A DNA stretch of 64,000 nt. Source: JAKBEU01 sp036172095 (GTDB taxonomy: Bacteria; Patescibacteriota; Microgenomatia; UBA1406; GWC2-37-13). The DNA lies in the NCBI GenBank assembly GCA_036172095.1, contig JAVHSH010000012.1:62001-126000 (forward strand). The letters are read 5' to 3'. Positions 1-8,480 of this stretch are shown here, piece by piece (the first letter of the stretch is position 1; each line of letters starts with the position of its first letter). Below the pieces are notes generated by a model. That model was not told the origin of the DNA. It made no database searches and saw only the letters and a program-made list of their open reading frames with translations. Made by a program: the position numbers and the translations under genes.

Positions 1-1
1 T

Positions 2-622
2 GCAGTTTTTGGAAGTAAAATAATTTCAGGAACACGAGTAAAGAAGGGGACAGACTTTGACTATGATCCTTTCAAATCTTTTCAAACGGGTTCATTAGGT
101 CAAATCGGACGTTTCATGAGAATTGATGATACAGCATTAAGAAAACATGTTGCCTATTTGTCAAAATATAAGCCACTTGCAATTCAATCAAGAGTCTTAA
201 GTGTAAAGAAGGATTTTGATACAAAAAGTATCGCTTCGCTTACTGAATTTCCAGGTATGTCTGTCGACATTTTTAAGACGTTGGTGGATAACAATGGCAT
301 CAAAGCGTTTATCTTTAGAGCTTTTGGCGCAGGAGATCCTAGTTCTCATCTACTCCCAGCATTTGAGTATTTGAAATCACTTTCAATACCAATAATCGTA
401 ACCACACAAGCCCCAAGCGGTGTTGCAAGCTTTCAAGTAAATGAATCGGGCCAACATCTTAAAGAAAATGATCTTGCAATTCCAGCATTTGATATGAGTA
501 TGGAGTCGATGACAACAAAGCTTGGATGGCTATTAGCTCAAAAAATGAGCTATGAACAGATAAAGATCAAGATGCTTGAAGATCTCCATGGGGAAATAAC
601 CATAGAGAATGAATTGGTGTGA
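2..622 (+). CDS. ansA: L-asparaginase family protein, C-terminal part (5' truncated by window edge)
   Basis: Type I asparaginase / GatD-like amidohydrolase that hydrolyses asparagine (or Gln/Asn-linked substrates) to the acid and ammonia. The frame is open from base 2 and begins inside the gene; the ATG at 116 is internal, because upstream codons read as the family's VFGSKIISGTRVKK stretch. Visible landmarks are the GAGDPSS segment that opens the C-terminal domain, the strand pair around PIIVTTQ, and the family tail with DMSMESMTTKLGWLL and GEITIENE. The catalytic Thr residues of the N-terminal domain lie outside the window, so activity cannot be judged. No terminator is seen after the TGA. 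The family is clear; cytosolic location is inferred from the missing N-terminus of relatives and not seen here. Confidence 0.85.
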   Translation, partial: AVFGSKIISGTRVKKGTDFDYDPFKSFQTGSLGQIGRFMRIDDTALRKHVAYLSKYKPLAIQSRVLSVKKDFDTKSIASLTEFPGMSVDIFKTLVDNNGIKAFIFRAFGAGDPSSHLLPAFEYLKSLSIPIIVTTQAPSGVASFQVNESGQHLKENDLAIPAFDMSMESMTTKLGWLLAQKMSYEQIKIKMLEDLHGEITIENELV

Positions 623-726
623 TGACTAAAATCTTGAATTTCATTTTCCTAAGCTCTCGTTCTGCTGATTTGCAATAACGATAGACTTCAATATATTGAG
701 TTATATATAATATAGGCTCTAACAAC

Positions 727-1251
727 ATGAGTGAATTAATATCACATCAGACAGAAATATTGAGAAGTGTAGCTAGATCTTGGACAACTACAAATTGTAG
801 TTTGATTGAAACCGCTCTCCATAAGCAATTCATAATGAGATATGCGCAAATAGAAGGTCAAACCGTTGCGCGCCTTACATGGGGGAGATCGTTAAGCGAA
901 ACTGCAGGAATGTGTAATGCGATAAGTAGTATTCCTCTTCCAGATGGTTTTATAACACAATCTGGCTCGGTAACTATATTTGATCCATCTGGAGAAAAAA
1001 GAATGAGACAAGATATACACGTATTTGGCGCACCCCGTGACAAATCTGTCAATTTTATAATTGATATAGCTGTGGGACAATTTTATGATGCACAAAATAG
1101 AGGTGAAACTATTAATATTCCAGGAGATAGAGTGAGGGCGTATGCGACACTTGCGCCAAACCTTCTATCTCTCCTTCCAAATGGATTAGCGGTAGTGCAT
1201 GGTACAACTGAAGAAATTTTTGAGCAGATGAGATTAAAACACGTATATTAA
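727..1251 (+). CDS. Hypothetical protein with a possible Cys-His-Asp triad
   Basis: A soluble protein of 174 residues with no signal peptide or membrane segment. I do not recognise the family. Three motifs occur in the order found in transglutaminase/papain-like enzymes: a Cys in AGMCNAIS (about residue 62), a His in QDIHVFG (about 98) and an Asp in FIIDIAVGQF (about 112). That is only a fold-level suggestion. The gene stands alone between the asparaginase and the next hypothetical. An AT-rich segment resembling a -10 box (TATAATATA near 707-715) lies just upstream of the ATG. No database family could be assigned by eye. Confidence 0.6.
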   Translation: MSELISHQTEILRSVARSWTTTNCSLIETALHKQFIMRYAQIEGQTVARLTWGRSLSETAGMCNAISSIPLPDGFITQSGSVTIFDPSGEKRMRQDIHVFGAPRDKSVNFIIDIAVGQFYDAQNRGETINIPGDRVRAYATLAPNLLSLLPNGLAVVHGTTEEIFEQMRLKHVY

Positions 1252-1301
1252 TTTCAATATAGGATTATCTCCATTGAATAAAATTCAGTATAATATTCAT
1301 T

Positions 1302-1868
1302 ATGGCAAATAGGGCATACCTCTACTCAACCGACAGTATTCCAACAAAAGAAAACGAGGGAAAATGGATAGTAAAGGGTTTGAATGAAAACGCAAAATAT
1401 CCTCCCTATAGTTTTATGTTGCTTGCCAGTGGCGATACAAAGGTATGTGATTCCATTATCTGGAATACTAAAAATGGTGTTGTTGGCACATATAAAAAGG
1501 GTGTTGAACAGTTGAGGAAATTCCTTTCCTATCTGAAAAAAGAAATAAAAGATAATGCAGAAGAGTTTGATAGCTATTGTGAAAAAACCTTTGCATTTTT
1601 GGAAGATAAAAACAATCAGCAAGAATATATTCTTTTAGAAGCTCAGGAAATATTTGATCTAAATACATACGTAAATCATGCAAAAAATCTCAGTGGAAGA
1701 AACAAACTATATACAACTCCTGAGGAATTGGTTCATCTGATACAAAAATTCAATAACGATGATACACTGAAGGCGCTTGCAAAAATAACGACAGAAAATT
1801 GGAAAGAGGATGTACAGCTTGATACTTGGTCCTCTATCCTTTATTTTGATTTCTCAAAGAAGAAATAG
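1302..1868 (+). CDS. Conserved hypothetical protein (MANRAYLYS-type)
   Basis: A soluble 188-residue protein. The opening MANRAYLYSTD, followed by a segment on screen-like state (SFMLLASGDTK, then SIIWN), resembles a widespread family of uncharacterised bacterial proteins starting MANR-YLYS; this is from memory of the family, not a search. It is rich in Lys and Glu with a predicted helical middle. A TATAAT hexamer at 1289-1294 ends 7 nt before the ATG, which fits a leaderless transcript. It ends with TAG only 3 nt before the next gene, so the two are probably co-transcribed. Function unknown. Confidence 0.75.
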   Translation: MANRAYLYSTDSIPTKENEGKWIVKGLNENAKYPPYSFMLLASGDTKVCDSIIWNTKNGVVGTYKKGVEQLRKFLSYLKKEIKDNAEEFDSYCEKTFAFLEDKNNQQEYILLEAQEIFDLNTYVNHAKNLSGRNKLYTTPEELVHLIQKFNNDDTLKALAKITTENWKEDVQLDTWSSILYFDFSKKK

Positions 1869-1871
1869 TCT

Positions 1872-2381
1872 ATGAATACCCATCCTCTGATGGTGGTGCA
1901 CGACTTGATGCAAGAGCAATACGTCTATACGTTATCTGAACCAATCGGGAAAAACTTTCATCCTGATTTTAAACCCGAACTAACGCCACATGAAATGCTT
2001 GCATTGGGAGTATTTGGAGGTGTCTATATGCGTGACTGCACGCAGGAATTTCCAAGCGAGTGGTTTACTCATGCAAAATTGGCAAAAGATAAGAAGGATA
2101 TTTCATTAAATTTCTATAAAGTCGATGCAAGTCAATCACTTTCTATTTGGAAAGAGAAGGGGTGGATTCATCCAGACGATCCACGAGGATGGTTCCAATG
2201 GTATTGCCGTTATTATATGGGGCGTCGTTTTGAAGATGATGAGCGACAGATTAAGAGATGGAAAGCTATAAAGCGTCATGTTTCACAATTGCAGAAATAT
2301 TGTACGCAGAGTGATTTCTCCTGTCGCCCAAGACAACGTCAAGCACTTCTTCACTGGGCATATGATAGTAGAAATTATTAG
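1872..2381 (+). CDS. Conserved hypothetical protein (GVFGG..MRDC / RGWFQWYCRYY family)
   Basis: A 169-residue protein of a recognisable but uncharacterised family found in diverse bacteria and plants. Diagnostic stretches are LGVFGGVYMRDC, EFPSEWF, KGWIHPDDPRGWFQW, YCRYYMGRR, QIKRWKAI and the C-terminal CRPRQRQALLHWAYDS. The dense conserved Trp, Arg and His residues suggest an enzyme or nucleic-acid-binding protein, but I know of no assigned role. It starts 3 nt after the preceding gene, and its last 4 nt overlap the 3' end of the convergent HIT gene. Gene reality is near certain; function is open. Confidence 0.85.
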   Translation: MNTHPLMVVHDLMQEQYVYTLSEPIGKNFHPDFKPELTPHEMLALGVFGGVYMRDCTQEFPSEWFTHAKLAKDKKDISLNFYKVDASQSLSIWKEKGWIHPDDPRGWFQWYCRYYMGRRFEDDERQIKRWKAIKRHVSQLQKYCTQSDFSCRPRQRQALLHWAYDSRNY

Positions 2382-2839
2382 GAATGGAGCATGATTTTTT
2401 TTACGTAGTTTATCCGTTCTTCAGGTGTTGTTTTTATTTTATTCTTCATATTCAAATAAAATGAGTCGTTTATATATCGAGGGAATATGTGCAGATGGAA
2501 ATGGAATGCATGCTGACCGCCCGCAGGCTCGTTATTTTGCTGAATCGTAATCCCATCACATTTATATGCTTGTTTTAATATGATTGCATACCGCTTTGCG
2601 CAATCCATTATGGCATGGCCAACATCGACAGGAAGATCGTAGAGATGTTCAAAGTGTTTATTTGGAACGATAATAATATGCCCTTCATTTCCCTTGATGA
2701 AAAATGAGTTCATAAACACTGAGACAATGTCGTCTCTGTATATCAAATCAATTTTTCTTAATAACGTATTTTCATTTTCAACACCTTGTATCCCAAGACA
2801 AATAGGACAAATATATGCCTTTGATGAGTGGTTATACAT
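2378..2839 (-). CDS. HIT family hydrolase/transferase
   Basis: A 153-residue histidine-triad protein that hydrolyses or transfers nucleotide phosphoramidates or dinucleotide polyphosphates in the cytosol. The catalytic triad motif is plain: HAFHFHLHIFPRY near residues 110-122 (H-x-H-x-H-x-x). An N-terminal CPIC pair (about residues 11-14) with the downstream histidines could bind zinc, as in Fhit-like and GalT-like relatives. It is the last gene of a minus-strand run after the FMN-binding protein and ApbE (12-nt gap to apbE). A TACAAT hexamer lies about 8 nt upstream of the ATG, so it may also have its own promoter. The exact substrate is unknown. Confidence 0.9.
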   Translation of the reverse strand: MYNHSSKAYICPICLGIQGVENENTLLRKIDLIYRDDIVSVFMNSFFIKGNEGHIIIVPNKHFEHLYDLPVDVGHAIMDCAKRYAIILKQAYKCDGITIQQNNEPAGGQHAFHFHLHIFPRYINDSFYLNMKNKIKTTPEERINYVKKIMLHS

Positions 2840-2851
2840 ATAAGTATTGTA

Positions 2852-3721
2852 TTACTTTATGAACAGCTCTGCCGGAAATGCAGACGATTTTTCGAATGTG
2901 TTATCGGCAAATAACGTCAGATATTCGAATGCAAAATAGGGAATAAGCTTTTTTGCCGGGACGAGAAAAAGACAGGTTGACAAAGCATCGGCAAGCAATG
3001 CTTCTTGGGCAACAACCCAAGTTGCAAGAATTTTGTTCGGGGATTTAAGAGTTTTTGGATTGATAATGTGATGATATATGTCCCACGTCCTCCGACTCCC
3101 AGATGATGCACAAATACTTCCATGCAAAAGGGTTGCTACACCAATTGCTTCTTCACTATTTGAAGGATTCTCAAGGCCAATTCGTATGGGTGTTTCCGAG
3201 AAAAGACGAATGTCTCGCCCAGCATCAACACAAAATTCAAGAAATCCTTGATCAATAATGATTTCTGAAACAAGATCTATCAAATGACCCTTACCCGCTG
3301 CACCAAAATCATATGTTGCTGATTGTTTGATGTTGATATGCGGATATTCATATTCTGCTACCTGTTCCCAACGAGGAGGTGAACGAAGTTTCCTCGGCTT
3401 AAGCGAATAGGCGGAATCGTAACCAGCATCTACCAATACTTGCCCAATAAGAGGAGTAAATAAACCATTGGTGACTTCATACATTTTTTTATACAAAGTA
3501 AATAGTTTTTCAGAATCATCTGGAAGTTTTACCAACCCTTTTTGGAGAAGTGCATTATTGACAAATGAATCAGGTAAAAAACGAGAATATACATTCTCGA
3601 ATTTTTCGACTCGTTTTTTTATGATATGCTCAAGATACCCCAGTTGAGACATAATGATGGGAGAATATACCTCAACATCCCATTTTGTCCCAATTCCTTC
3701 AAACGAAAATGTGTTCTTCAT
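2852..3721 (-). CDS. apbE: FAD:protein FMN transferase (ApbE)
   Basis: ApbE moves FMN from FAD onto a Ser/Thr of FMN-binding-domain proteins on the outer face of the membrane, using Mg2+. Family signatures are DFGAAGKGHLIDLV (about residues 137-150), the HHIINPKT block (about 216) and the metal-site segment LLADALST (about 241). Its 289 residues are close to the family norm. I see no clear signal peptide or lipobox, so if it acts outside the membrane its export route is unclear. It begins 4 nt after the FMN-binding protein gene, which is almost certainly its substrate. The pairing is the best functional evidence. Confidence 0.92.
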   Translation of the reverse strand: MKNTFSFEGIGTKWDVEVYSPIIMSQLGYLEHIIKKRVEKFENVYSRFLPDSFVNNALLQKGLVKLPDDSEKLFTLYKKMYEVTNGLFTPLIGQVLVDAGYDSAYSLKPRKLRSPPRWEQVAEYEYPHINIKQSATYDFGAAGKGHLIDLVSEIIIDQGFLEFCVDAGRDIRLFSETPIRIGLENPSNSEEAIGVATLLHGSICASSGSRRTWDIYHHIINPKTLKSPNKILATWVVAQEALLADALSTCLFLVPAKKLIPYFAFEYLTLFADNTFEKSSAFPAELFIK

Positions 3722-3725
3722 TCAT

Positions 3726-4166
3726 TTATGATACCTTCGCCTCTGCTTTTATTTTCTCGACCGCGTCGTTAAACCCTTTTGGAGTTAGAGATGATCCGGC
3801 AATCTTTCCTAATTGTAAATCTTTTATGCTTTTTCCGACAACAGATGTTTTATATCCCTTTGCAAAGGCTTCCTGTTTCATTTTGGAAATGGGCATCGTA
3901 GCCTTGGGGGTTACTTCAGATTCAATGATGACGCCATTCTTCAATGTGAGTTTTACATCTATTTGCTCAGGGCCAGCAGGGGACTTATAATCACCAACAT
4001 GTGCATATATTCCATCTTTATAGGCTACACCGAGGTCTTTTTCCATCTTGGTAGGAGGAATTGAAGAGGGGAGTTCTTTTTTGTCTTTGTTTCCAAAAGA
4101 AAAGATCCCGAAACCGATGATAACAATGAGAGCAATAACCAAGAGCCCAGCGGTTTTTGTATTCAT
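3726..4166 (-). CDS. Membrane-anchored FMN-binding domain protein
   Basis: A 146-residue protein with one N-terminal membrane helix (about residues 5-24), a short linker and an FMN_bind domain. The domain shows the usual Y-KSPAGPEQIDVKLTLKNG strands, the SVVGKSI segment, and the flavinylation-type motif AGSSLTP at about 123-129, where Thr128 is the likely FMN ester site. It is first in the operon with apbE and probably carries covalently bound FMN outside the cell for electron transfer. No obvious electron-donor gene (Rnf, NqrC-type complex, ferric reductase) is present nearby, so the redox partner is unknown. Confidence 0.88.
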   Translation of the reverse strand: MNTKTAGLLVIALIVIIGFGIFSFGNKDKKELPSSIPPTKMEKDLGVAYKDGIYAHVGDYKSPAGPEQIDVKLTLKNGVIIESEVTPKATMPISKMKQEAFAKGYKTSVVGKSIKDLQLGKIAGSSLTPKGFNDAVEKIKAEAKVS

Positions 4167-4233
4167 ACTATCGTATAACTAATATAATAATAGTATGAGT
4201 ATAGATGACTTCCCGACAGCTGTCAAACAGATA

Positions 4234-5418
4234 TTATTTTTGTGTGAGAATAGCGTCTGCCACCTTTTCCGCAAGGTGAGGGGTGAATGGGTCGGGGATG
4301 ATGAAGTCAACGGATGGATTCATAACCATTGCTTCAATAGCCTTTGAGGCTGCAATCTTCATTTGGGGCGTAATTGACTTCAATCGCCCTCGTACCACCG
4401 CTTGGAAGACTCCAGGAAAGGCAAGTACGTTATTTATTTGATTTGAATAATCGCTCCGTCCCGTAGCAACGATGTATGCACCAGCGTTTTTTGCCTCATC
4501 GGGCATGATTTCAGGCGCTGGATTTGCCATCGCAAATACAATCGGTTTGTCTGCCATAGACCGTATCATTCCAGGTGAAATACTGTTTGGTCCGGAGACA
4601 CCGATGACGACGTCAGCTCCCGAAATGGCCTCTGAAAGAGAACCCATCCTCATATGCTTATTCGACATGCCAGCTATGGCTTGTTTATAGATATTTTGAT
4701 TGGTTCGCCCCGCATAAAGAGCCCCAGTTTTATCAACCACAATTAGGTCTCCCACTTTATCAATACCGCCTAAATATTGGCAGGTATTATTGGAACAATC
4801 CAGTCCCAGTAACATGCGGCTAATCGCAAGACCAGCTGCACCAGCGCCGACAACGACGACTTTGAGAGAGCTGTATGGTTTTCCAACTACTTTTGCTGCA
4901 TTATGCAATGCCGCAGAAACGACAATTGCAGTACCATGCTGATCATCGTGAAAAACTGGGATGCCAATGGACTGGAGCGCCTCTTCAATCTGAAAACAGC
5001 GAGGTGCAGAAATATCCTCAAGATTTATGCCGGCAAAATTCGGTGCAACATGCTGCACAAAACGAATGATTTCTTCTGGGTTTTGGGAATCGATTACGAG
5101 CGGAATTGCATCAATGCCGCCAAATTCTTTCATAAGAAGTGCCTTTCCTTCCATGACGGGAAGTCCGGCAATAGCACCAATATTCCCCAATCCTAACACC
5201 GCAGACCCATCCGAAATAACTGCCACTGTTCGACCTTTCCACGTGAGATTGTATGCCTCATCTGGGTTTTTTGCAATTACTCTGCAGGGCTCTGCAACGC
5301 CTGGCGTATAAGCTAACGACAGATCGTGTTTATTCTTTATTGGCGAAACGCCACAGGTTGCCAGCTTTCCTTTATATGTCTTGTGAAATTGAACTGACTC
5401 TTCATATAGTTTGTCCAT
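4234..5418 (-). CDS. Malic enzyme (malate dehydrogenase, oxaloacetate-decarboxylating)
   Basis: Oxidatively decarboxylates malate to pyruvate and CO2 with NAD(P)+. Landmarks are LAYTPGVAEPC (about residue 36), SDGSAVLGLGNIG (about 69), the metal-site region INLEDISAPRCF, PVFHDDQHGTAIV (about 155), the Rossmann loop VVVGAGAAGLA (about 190) and FAMANPAPEI. Its 394 residues match the short bacterial form without the phosphotransacetylase domain of MaeB. It starts 3 nt after the stop of the glpX-type phosphatase gene, so the two form an operon linking malate to pyruvate and gluconeogenesis. Cofactor preference cannot be told from sequence by eye. Confidence 0.95.
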   Translation of the reverse strand: MDKLYEESVQFHKTYKGKLATCGVSPIKNKHDLSLAYTPGVAEPCRVIAKNPDEAYNLTWKGRTVAVISDGSAVLGLGNIGAIAGLPVMEGKALLMKEFGGIDAIPLVIDSQNPEEIIRFVQHVAPNFAGINLEDISAPRCFQIEEALQSIGIPVFHDDQHGTAIVVSAALHNAAKVVGKPYSSLKVVVVGAGAAGLAISRMLLGLDCSNNTCQYLGGIDKVGDLIVVDKTGALYAGRTNQNIYKQAIAGMSNKHMRMGSLSEAISGADVVIGVSGPNSISPGMIRSMADKPIVFAMANPAPEIMPDEAKNAGAYIVATGRSDYSNQINNVLAFPGVFQAVVRGRLKSITPQMKIAASKAIEAMVMNPSVDFIIPDPFTPHLAEKVADAILTQK

Positions 5419-5421
5419 AGC

Positions 5422-6390
5422 TTATTTAAGATATTCCTCTAATTCTTTTTTGTTGTGTCTATGGTGAGTATTGATATAGCGGATTGTTCCTGATTTTGTC
5501 CGCAAAACCATCGAATGGGAAATAATGTAATCATTGTTGACAATGATGCCTGGCAAGAGAGGACCGTCTATAACGCCTGTTGCGGTAAACGTGAGTTCAT
5601 TGCCGCGAGCAAGATCTTCAGCTGCAAATATTTTGCTCAAATTCTCGATTCCCATTTCTTTTGCCTCTTTTGCCTCCTCAGCATTTCTAGGTGTAAATCG
5701 ACAATACATCTGCCCACCCAGCGTCTTAACCGGAACGGCAGCTAAAACTCCCTCTGTACTACCGCCTGTCCCCATGAGCATATCGATCCCTGAATCTGGG
5801 AAGCATGTGGCAACTGCACCAGCAACATCACCATCTGTAATAAGACGTACTCTAGCTCCAACAGCTCGTATCTGTTCAATTAATTTAGTATGTCTTTCGC
5901 GATCCAAAACCATCACTGTCAGCTCCCTTACATCCTTTCCGATTGCTTTTGCGGTCTTTGTTACATTGTCTATAACCGATGCATTAAGATCGATTACTCC
6001 GCTTGCTGCTTTTCCTACGATGATTTTCTGCATGTAAGTATCAGGTGCACGAAGAAGCGACCCGGAAGGCCCAGCAACGACTAAGGCAGTGGCATTGTAT
6101 CGTCCATGCGCAACGCTGTCAGTGCATTCAAGAGGGTCAACTGCAATATCCATCTCAGGACCGGTTCCTTTACCCACTATTTCACCATTGAATAACTCAG
6201 GCGCCTTATCTTTTTTTCCTTCTCCAATGACAATCTTTCCTCTAAACTCTATTTGATTGAAACGATTCCTCATTTGCTTTACAGCAGCTCCATCTGCGGC
6301 GTGTTTATCTCCTCGTCCTATCCATTGAGAAGAGGCGATGGCTGCGGCTTCAGTAACACGTACAAATTCAAGAGCAAGATTTCTATCCAT
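5422..6390 (-). CDS. glpX: Fructose-1,6-bisphosphatase, class II
   Basis: A lithium-sensitive, metal-dependent phosphatase converting fructose-1,6-bisphosphate to fructose-6-phosphate. The 322 residues show SQWIGRGDKHAAD near the N-terminus, GEGKKDKAPELF, the metal motif region AVDPLECTDSVAHG (about residue 87) and the substrate loop GTGGSTEGVLAAVP (about 208). One oddity: the usual D-P-x-E/D-G-T is D-P-L-E-C-T here, a Cys in place of Gly; I would check whether that is real. First gene of an operon with malic enzyme. Upstream AT-rich DNA (6391-6430) should hold its promoter. Confidence 0.93.
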   Translation of the reverse strand: MDRNLALEFVRVTEAAAIASSQWIGRGDKHAADGAAVKQMRNRFNQIEFRGKIVIGEGKKDKAPELFNGEIVGKGTGPEMDIAVDPLECTDSVAHGRYNATALVVAGPSGSLLRAPDTYMQKIIVGKAASGVIDLNASVIDNVTKTAKAIGKDVRELTVMVLDRERHTKLIEQIRAVGARVRLITDGDVAGAVATCFPDSGIDMLMGTGGSTEGVLAAVPVKTLGGQMYCRFTPRNAEEAKEAKEMGIENLSKIFAAEDLARGNELTFTATGVIDGPLLPGIIVNNDYIISHSMVLRTKSGTIRYINTHHRHNKKELEEYLK

Positions 6391-6486
6391 AGAAAATAAC
6401 TATGAATTTATAAAGTACACACTTGCACTATATATAAATTTTCAAAATAAATCAAACAGAGGAAAAAAAGTAAAAAGTATATAGTA

Positions 6487-6492
6487 TATAAT
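6487..6492 (+). promoter_or_regulatory. Putative -10 box for the anchored protein at 6525
   Basis: TATAAT in the divergent spacer between glpX and the 6525 gene. The expected -35 region is only A-rich, so the match rests on the -10 alone. It would give a leader of about 26 nt. Confidence 0.4.
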
Positions 6493-6524
6493 GTTCATTA
6501 TTACCCATTCATTCTGAAAATCCT

Positions 6525-7376
6525 ATGAAACCGAACAGACTTGTTCCAGTTATCGGACTTCTTCTCATCTTGGGTGTTGGGGGATTTGTTTATTTCCAAC
6601 AAAAAGCATCTCCTCCAGTAAGTCCTGAGATAAAAAAGGCCCAGCAGGAAATGATGGTAAATTGTAAATATGATTCAGATTTCTGTAAGTATGCCGCAAA
6701 TGGATTGGTTGCTATGTCAGGCGGATATACCATGACAAGCGAATCAACCTATGGTGGAAAAAAAACAAAAATGGTAATGAAATCTGATGGAAAAGAGAAT
6801 TCAGAATCAACAACCTATTCTGAGGGAAAAGAAGAGGGAAGTTTTATTTCGTTTAATAAGACGACATATATGAAAGGACCAGGAGAAACCGTTTGGACTG
6901 AATTTCCTCCATCAAAGGATGAGACGGGGAAACCAACGACCAATATTTTCGACTTTGAAGGACTAAAAAAGGAGTTGGGTAATGCAAAGGAAAATACAAA
7001 AGCAGTTGAAGATACATTTACCGTAAAAAAAGTGGGTTCAGAAAAGTGTGGAAATTATACGTGCTCAATCTTTGAAATGACTGATAAGGCTACCCTAGAT
7101 TATTCAACGAAAATCTGGGTGGATACGACCCAATATTATTCGAGAAAGATGGAGTCTAAATCAAAGGAAGGCGTTACGACTATGACGTTTGAATATGGTC
7201 CAGTCTCAATCGCAAAACCATCACAGGTAAAAAAAATGCCATCATTTGGTACTGAACTAAATAATTCTGGAGCAAATGTAAGCTCAGAAGAGATACAGAA
7301 ATTATTGAAGGATTTGCCACAAACAAATACGCAGGATACGCAACCAGCCGCACCAGAAGAAACACCGGCGGAATAA
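6525..7376 (+). CDS. Membrane-anchored extracellular protein of unknown function
   Basis: 283 residues: a single N-terminal membrane helix (about 7-24), then a hydrophilic exported domain and a Pro/Gln/Glu-rich tail. Pairs of Cys (CKYDSDFC, and CGNYTCSIF around residue 180) suggest disulfides outside the cell. The layout, with repeated beta-strand-like segments such as TTYMKGPGETVWTEF and KIWVDTTQYYSRKMES, recalls lipoprotein-carrier-fold proteins (LolA/LppX-like), but there is no lipobox Cys and I cannot assign a family. Preceded by a good -10 box and divergent from glpX. Probably a surface or wall-associated protein. Confidence 0.7.
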   Translation: MKPNRLVPVIGLLLILGVGGFVYFQQKASPPVSPEIKKAQQEMMVNCKYDSDFCKYAANGLVAMSGGYTMTSESTYGGKKTKMVMKSDGKENSESTTYSEGKEEGSFISFNKTTYMKGPGETVWTEFPPSKDETGKPTTNIFDFEGLKKELGNAKENTKAVEDTFTVKKVGSEKCGNYTCSIFEMTDKATLDYSTKIWVDTTQYYSRKMESKSKEGVTTMTFEYGPVSIAKPSQVKKMPSFGTELNNSGANVSSEEIQKLLKDLPQTNTQDTQPAAPEETPAE

Positions 7377-7406
7377 GAAAATTTAGATGACTAATGTATA
7401 TATTAT

Positions 7407-8129
7407 ATGGACCTCAATTCTAATAAATGGTCTCTAACACTTGATTTGAGTGGAGGACGAATAAAAAAACTCAGCTATGATGGTGTTTTGATTTTCGGGA
7501 CCTATAAACGCATCGATGGTAAGGTGGGAAACACTCATATCTGTGCTCCCAGCTTCGATAAAGAAGGCGAAGAAAGGTTTAATCTCCCATTCCATGGATA
7601 TGCACGAACACTTATATGGGATAGCGAACAAATTGCCGATAATATAATACAAATTAAAACGGTAACAACCTCAATAAAAGACTACCCAGCAAAACTTGAA
7701 CTAGTACAAAGATTTACATTGGGGGAAACATTTATACATCGTGTGGAGGTGAACCATATTGATGGACTTGAGGTGCCTGTGAATATTGGAGTTCATTATT
7801 ATTGGGACACACCAAAAGGATGGGAGGGAGCCACTCTCAATTCTGCACAACTTTCTCCATATATTAAAACAAATGGATATTTAGATTTAAACCATGAAAG
7901 CAATATCGTGTTCCCTCACGCAAAGTATGTAATGAAAGTTGATGGATTACACTCTTTAATGTTGTGGACTAGTTTTAAAACTGATGAAATCGAGAACAAA
8001 AAATATAGTAATGATTTTTGCTGTATTGAACCAATCATTAAGTGGCCGGAATATTTCGGAAAACCTGAAAGTTTTATAAAACCGCACGAGACTGTTTCCG
8101 TTTCTGTAGAACTGCAGAAGGTTGTATAA
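7407..8129 (+). CDS. Aldose 1-epimerase / hexose-6-phosphate mutarotase-like protein
   Basis: A 240-residue galactose-mutarotase-fold protein that would interconvert sugar anomers in the cytosol. Visible family features: LDLSGGRIKKLSYDG at the start, the conserved NLPFHGYARTLIWD stretch (about residues 58-71, with the substrate His), FIHRVEVNHIDG and a later His-containing VNIGVHYYWDT (about 124-133), then CCIEPIIKWPEYF with the likely catalytic Glu (about 209). It is shorter than typical YeaD proteins (about 290), so the specificity is uncertain. It follows the anchored protein by 30 nt and precedes the tRNA-Leu region. Confidence 0.8.
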   Translation: MDLNSNKWSLTLDLSGGRIKKLSYDGVLIFGTYKRIDGKVGNTHICAPSFDKEGEERFNLPFHGYARTLIWDSEQIADNIIQIKTVTTSIKDYPAKLELVQRFTLGETFIHRVEVNHIDGLEVPVNIGVHYYWDTPKGWEGATLNSAQLSPYIKTNGYLDLNHESNIVFPHAKYVMKVDGLHSLMLWTSFKTDEIENKKYSNDFCCIEPIIKWPEYFGKPESFIKPHETVSVSVELQKVV

Positions 8130-8163
8130 TGTACGGAATAGGAAAATTGCCAGTTGCAGAAGA

Positions 8164-8222
8164 GCCGGGGTGGCGAAATTGGCAGACCTGCCTGCCGGCA
8201 GGCAGGCGCGCAGGTTCTGGAG
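8164..8222 (+). pseudogene. tRNA-Leu fragment interrupted by an 18-bp palindrome
   Basis: The first 24 nt (8164-8187) are identical to the 5' end of the intact tRNA-Leu(UAG) at 8480. An 18-bp perfect palindrome then interrupts the D-arm (8188-8205), after which the match resumes as gcgcaggtt and then diverges in the anticodon arm. The anticodon stem cannot pair and no variable arm, T-arm or 3' acceptor strand follows, so this is a non-functional partial duplicate immediately upstream of the GIY-YIG gene. Confidence 0.85.
8188..8205. repeat. Perfect 18-bp palindrome (CTGCCTGCCGGCAGGCAG)
   Basis: Self-complementary over all 18 bases and much more GC-rich than its surroundings. It sits inside the D-arm of the tRNA-Leu fragment. 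Palindromes of this kind are, from memory, dispersed through many CPR genomes; a genome-wide count would settle whether it is a repeat here. Confidence 0.9.
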
Positions 8223-8237
8223 TTTTGGTAGAGAACT

Positions 8238-8480
8238 ATGTATTGGTATGTATATGTTCTTAAAGGAAAAAATGGAGTGTGTTATAAAGGAATAACGAAT
8301 AATCTTAAGAAAAGAATAGCACAACATTCGTTAGGACAAAATGACACAACAAGGAGAATGGGTGGTTTTTCCTTAATACATGTAGAATTGTGTAACTCTA
8401 GAAAAGAGGCGCGAACTGTTGAAAAGCTTTTAAAAAGTGGTTAGGGAAGAGAGGCAATTAAAGAATTATTTGATGTATAG
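8238..8480 (+). pseudogene. GIY-YIG nuclease domain protein, interrupted by an in-frame TAG
   Basis: A small UvrC-type GIY-YIG nuclease of the single-domain (YhbQ-like) kind. WYVYVL and YKGITNNLKKRI carry the GIY-YIG core with the catalytic Arg, and a Glu follows in the VEKLLKSG helix. The frame meets TAG at 8442-8444 and then continues in frame as GREAIKELFDV to a second TAG at 8478-8480. In relatives the motif is K-S/T-G-x-G-R-E, so the first TAG replaces one residue in the middle of a conserved motif: a nonsense mutation, not the natural end. The second stop overlaps base 1 of the intact tRNA-Leu. With the tRNA fragment on its other side, it looks like a mobile insertion at a tRNA gene. 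Confidence 0.8.
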
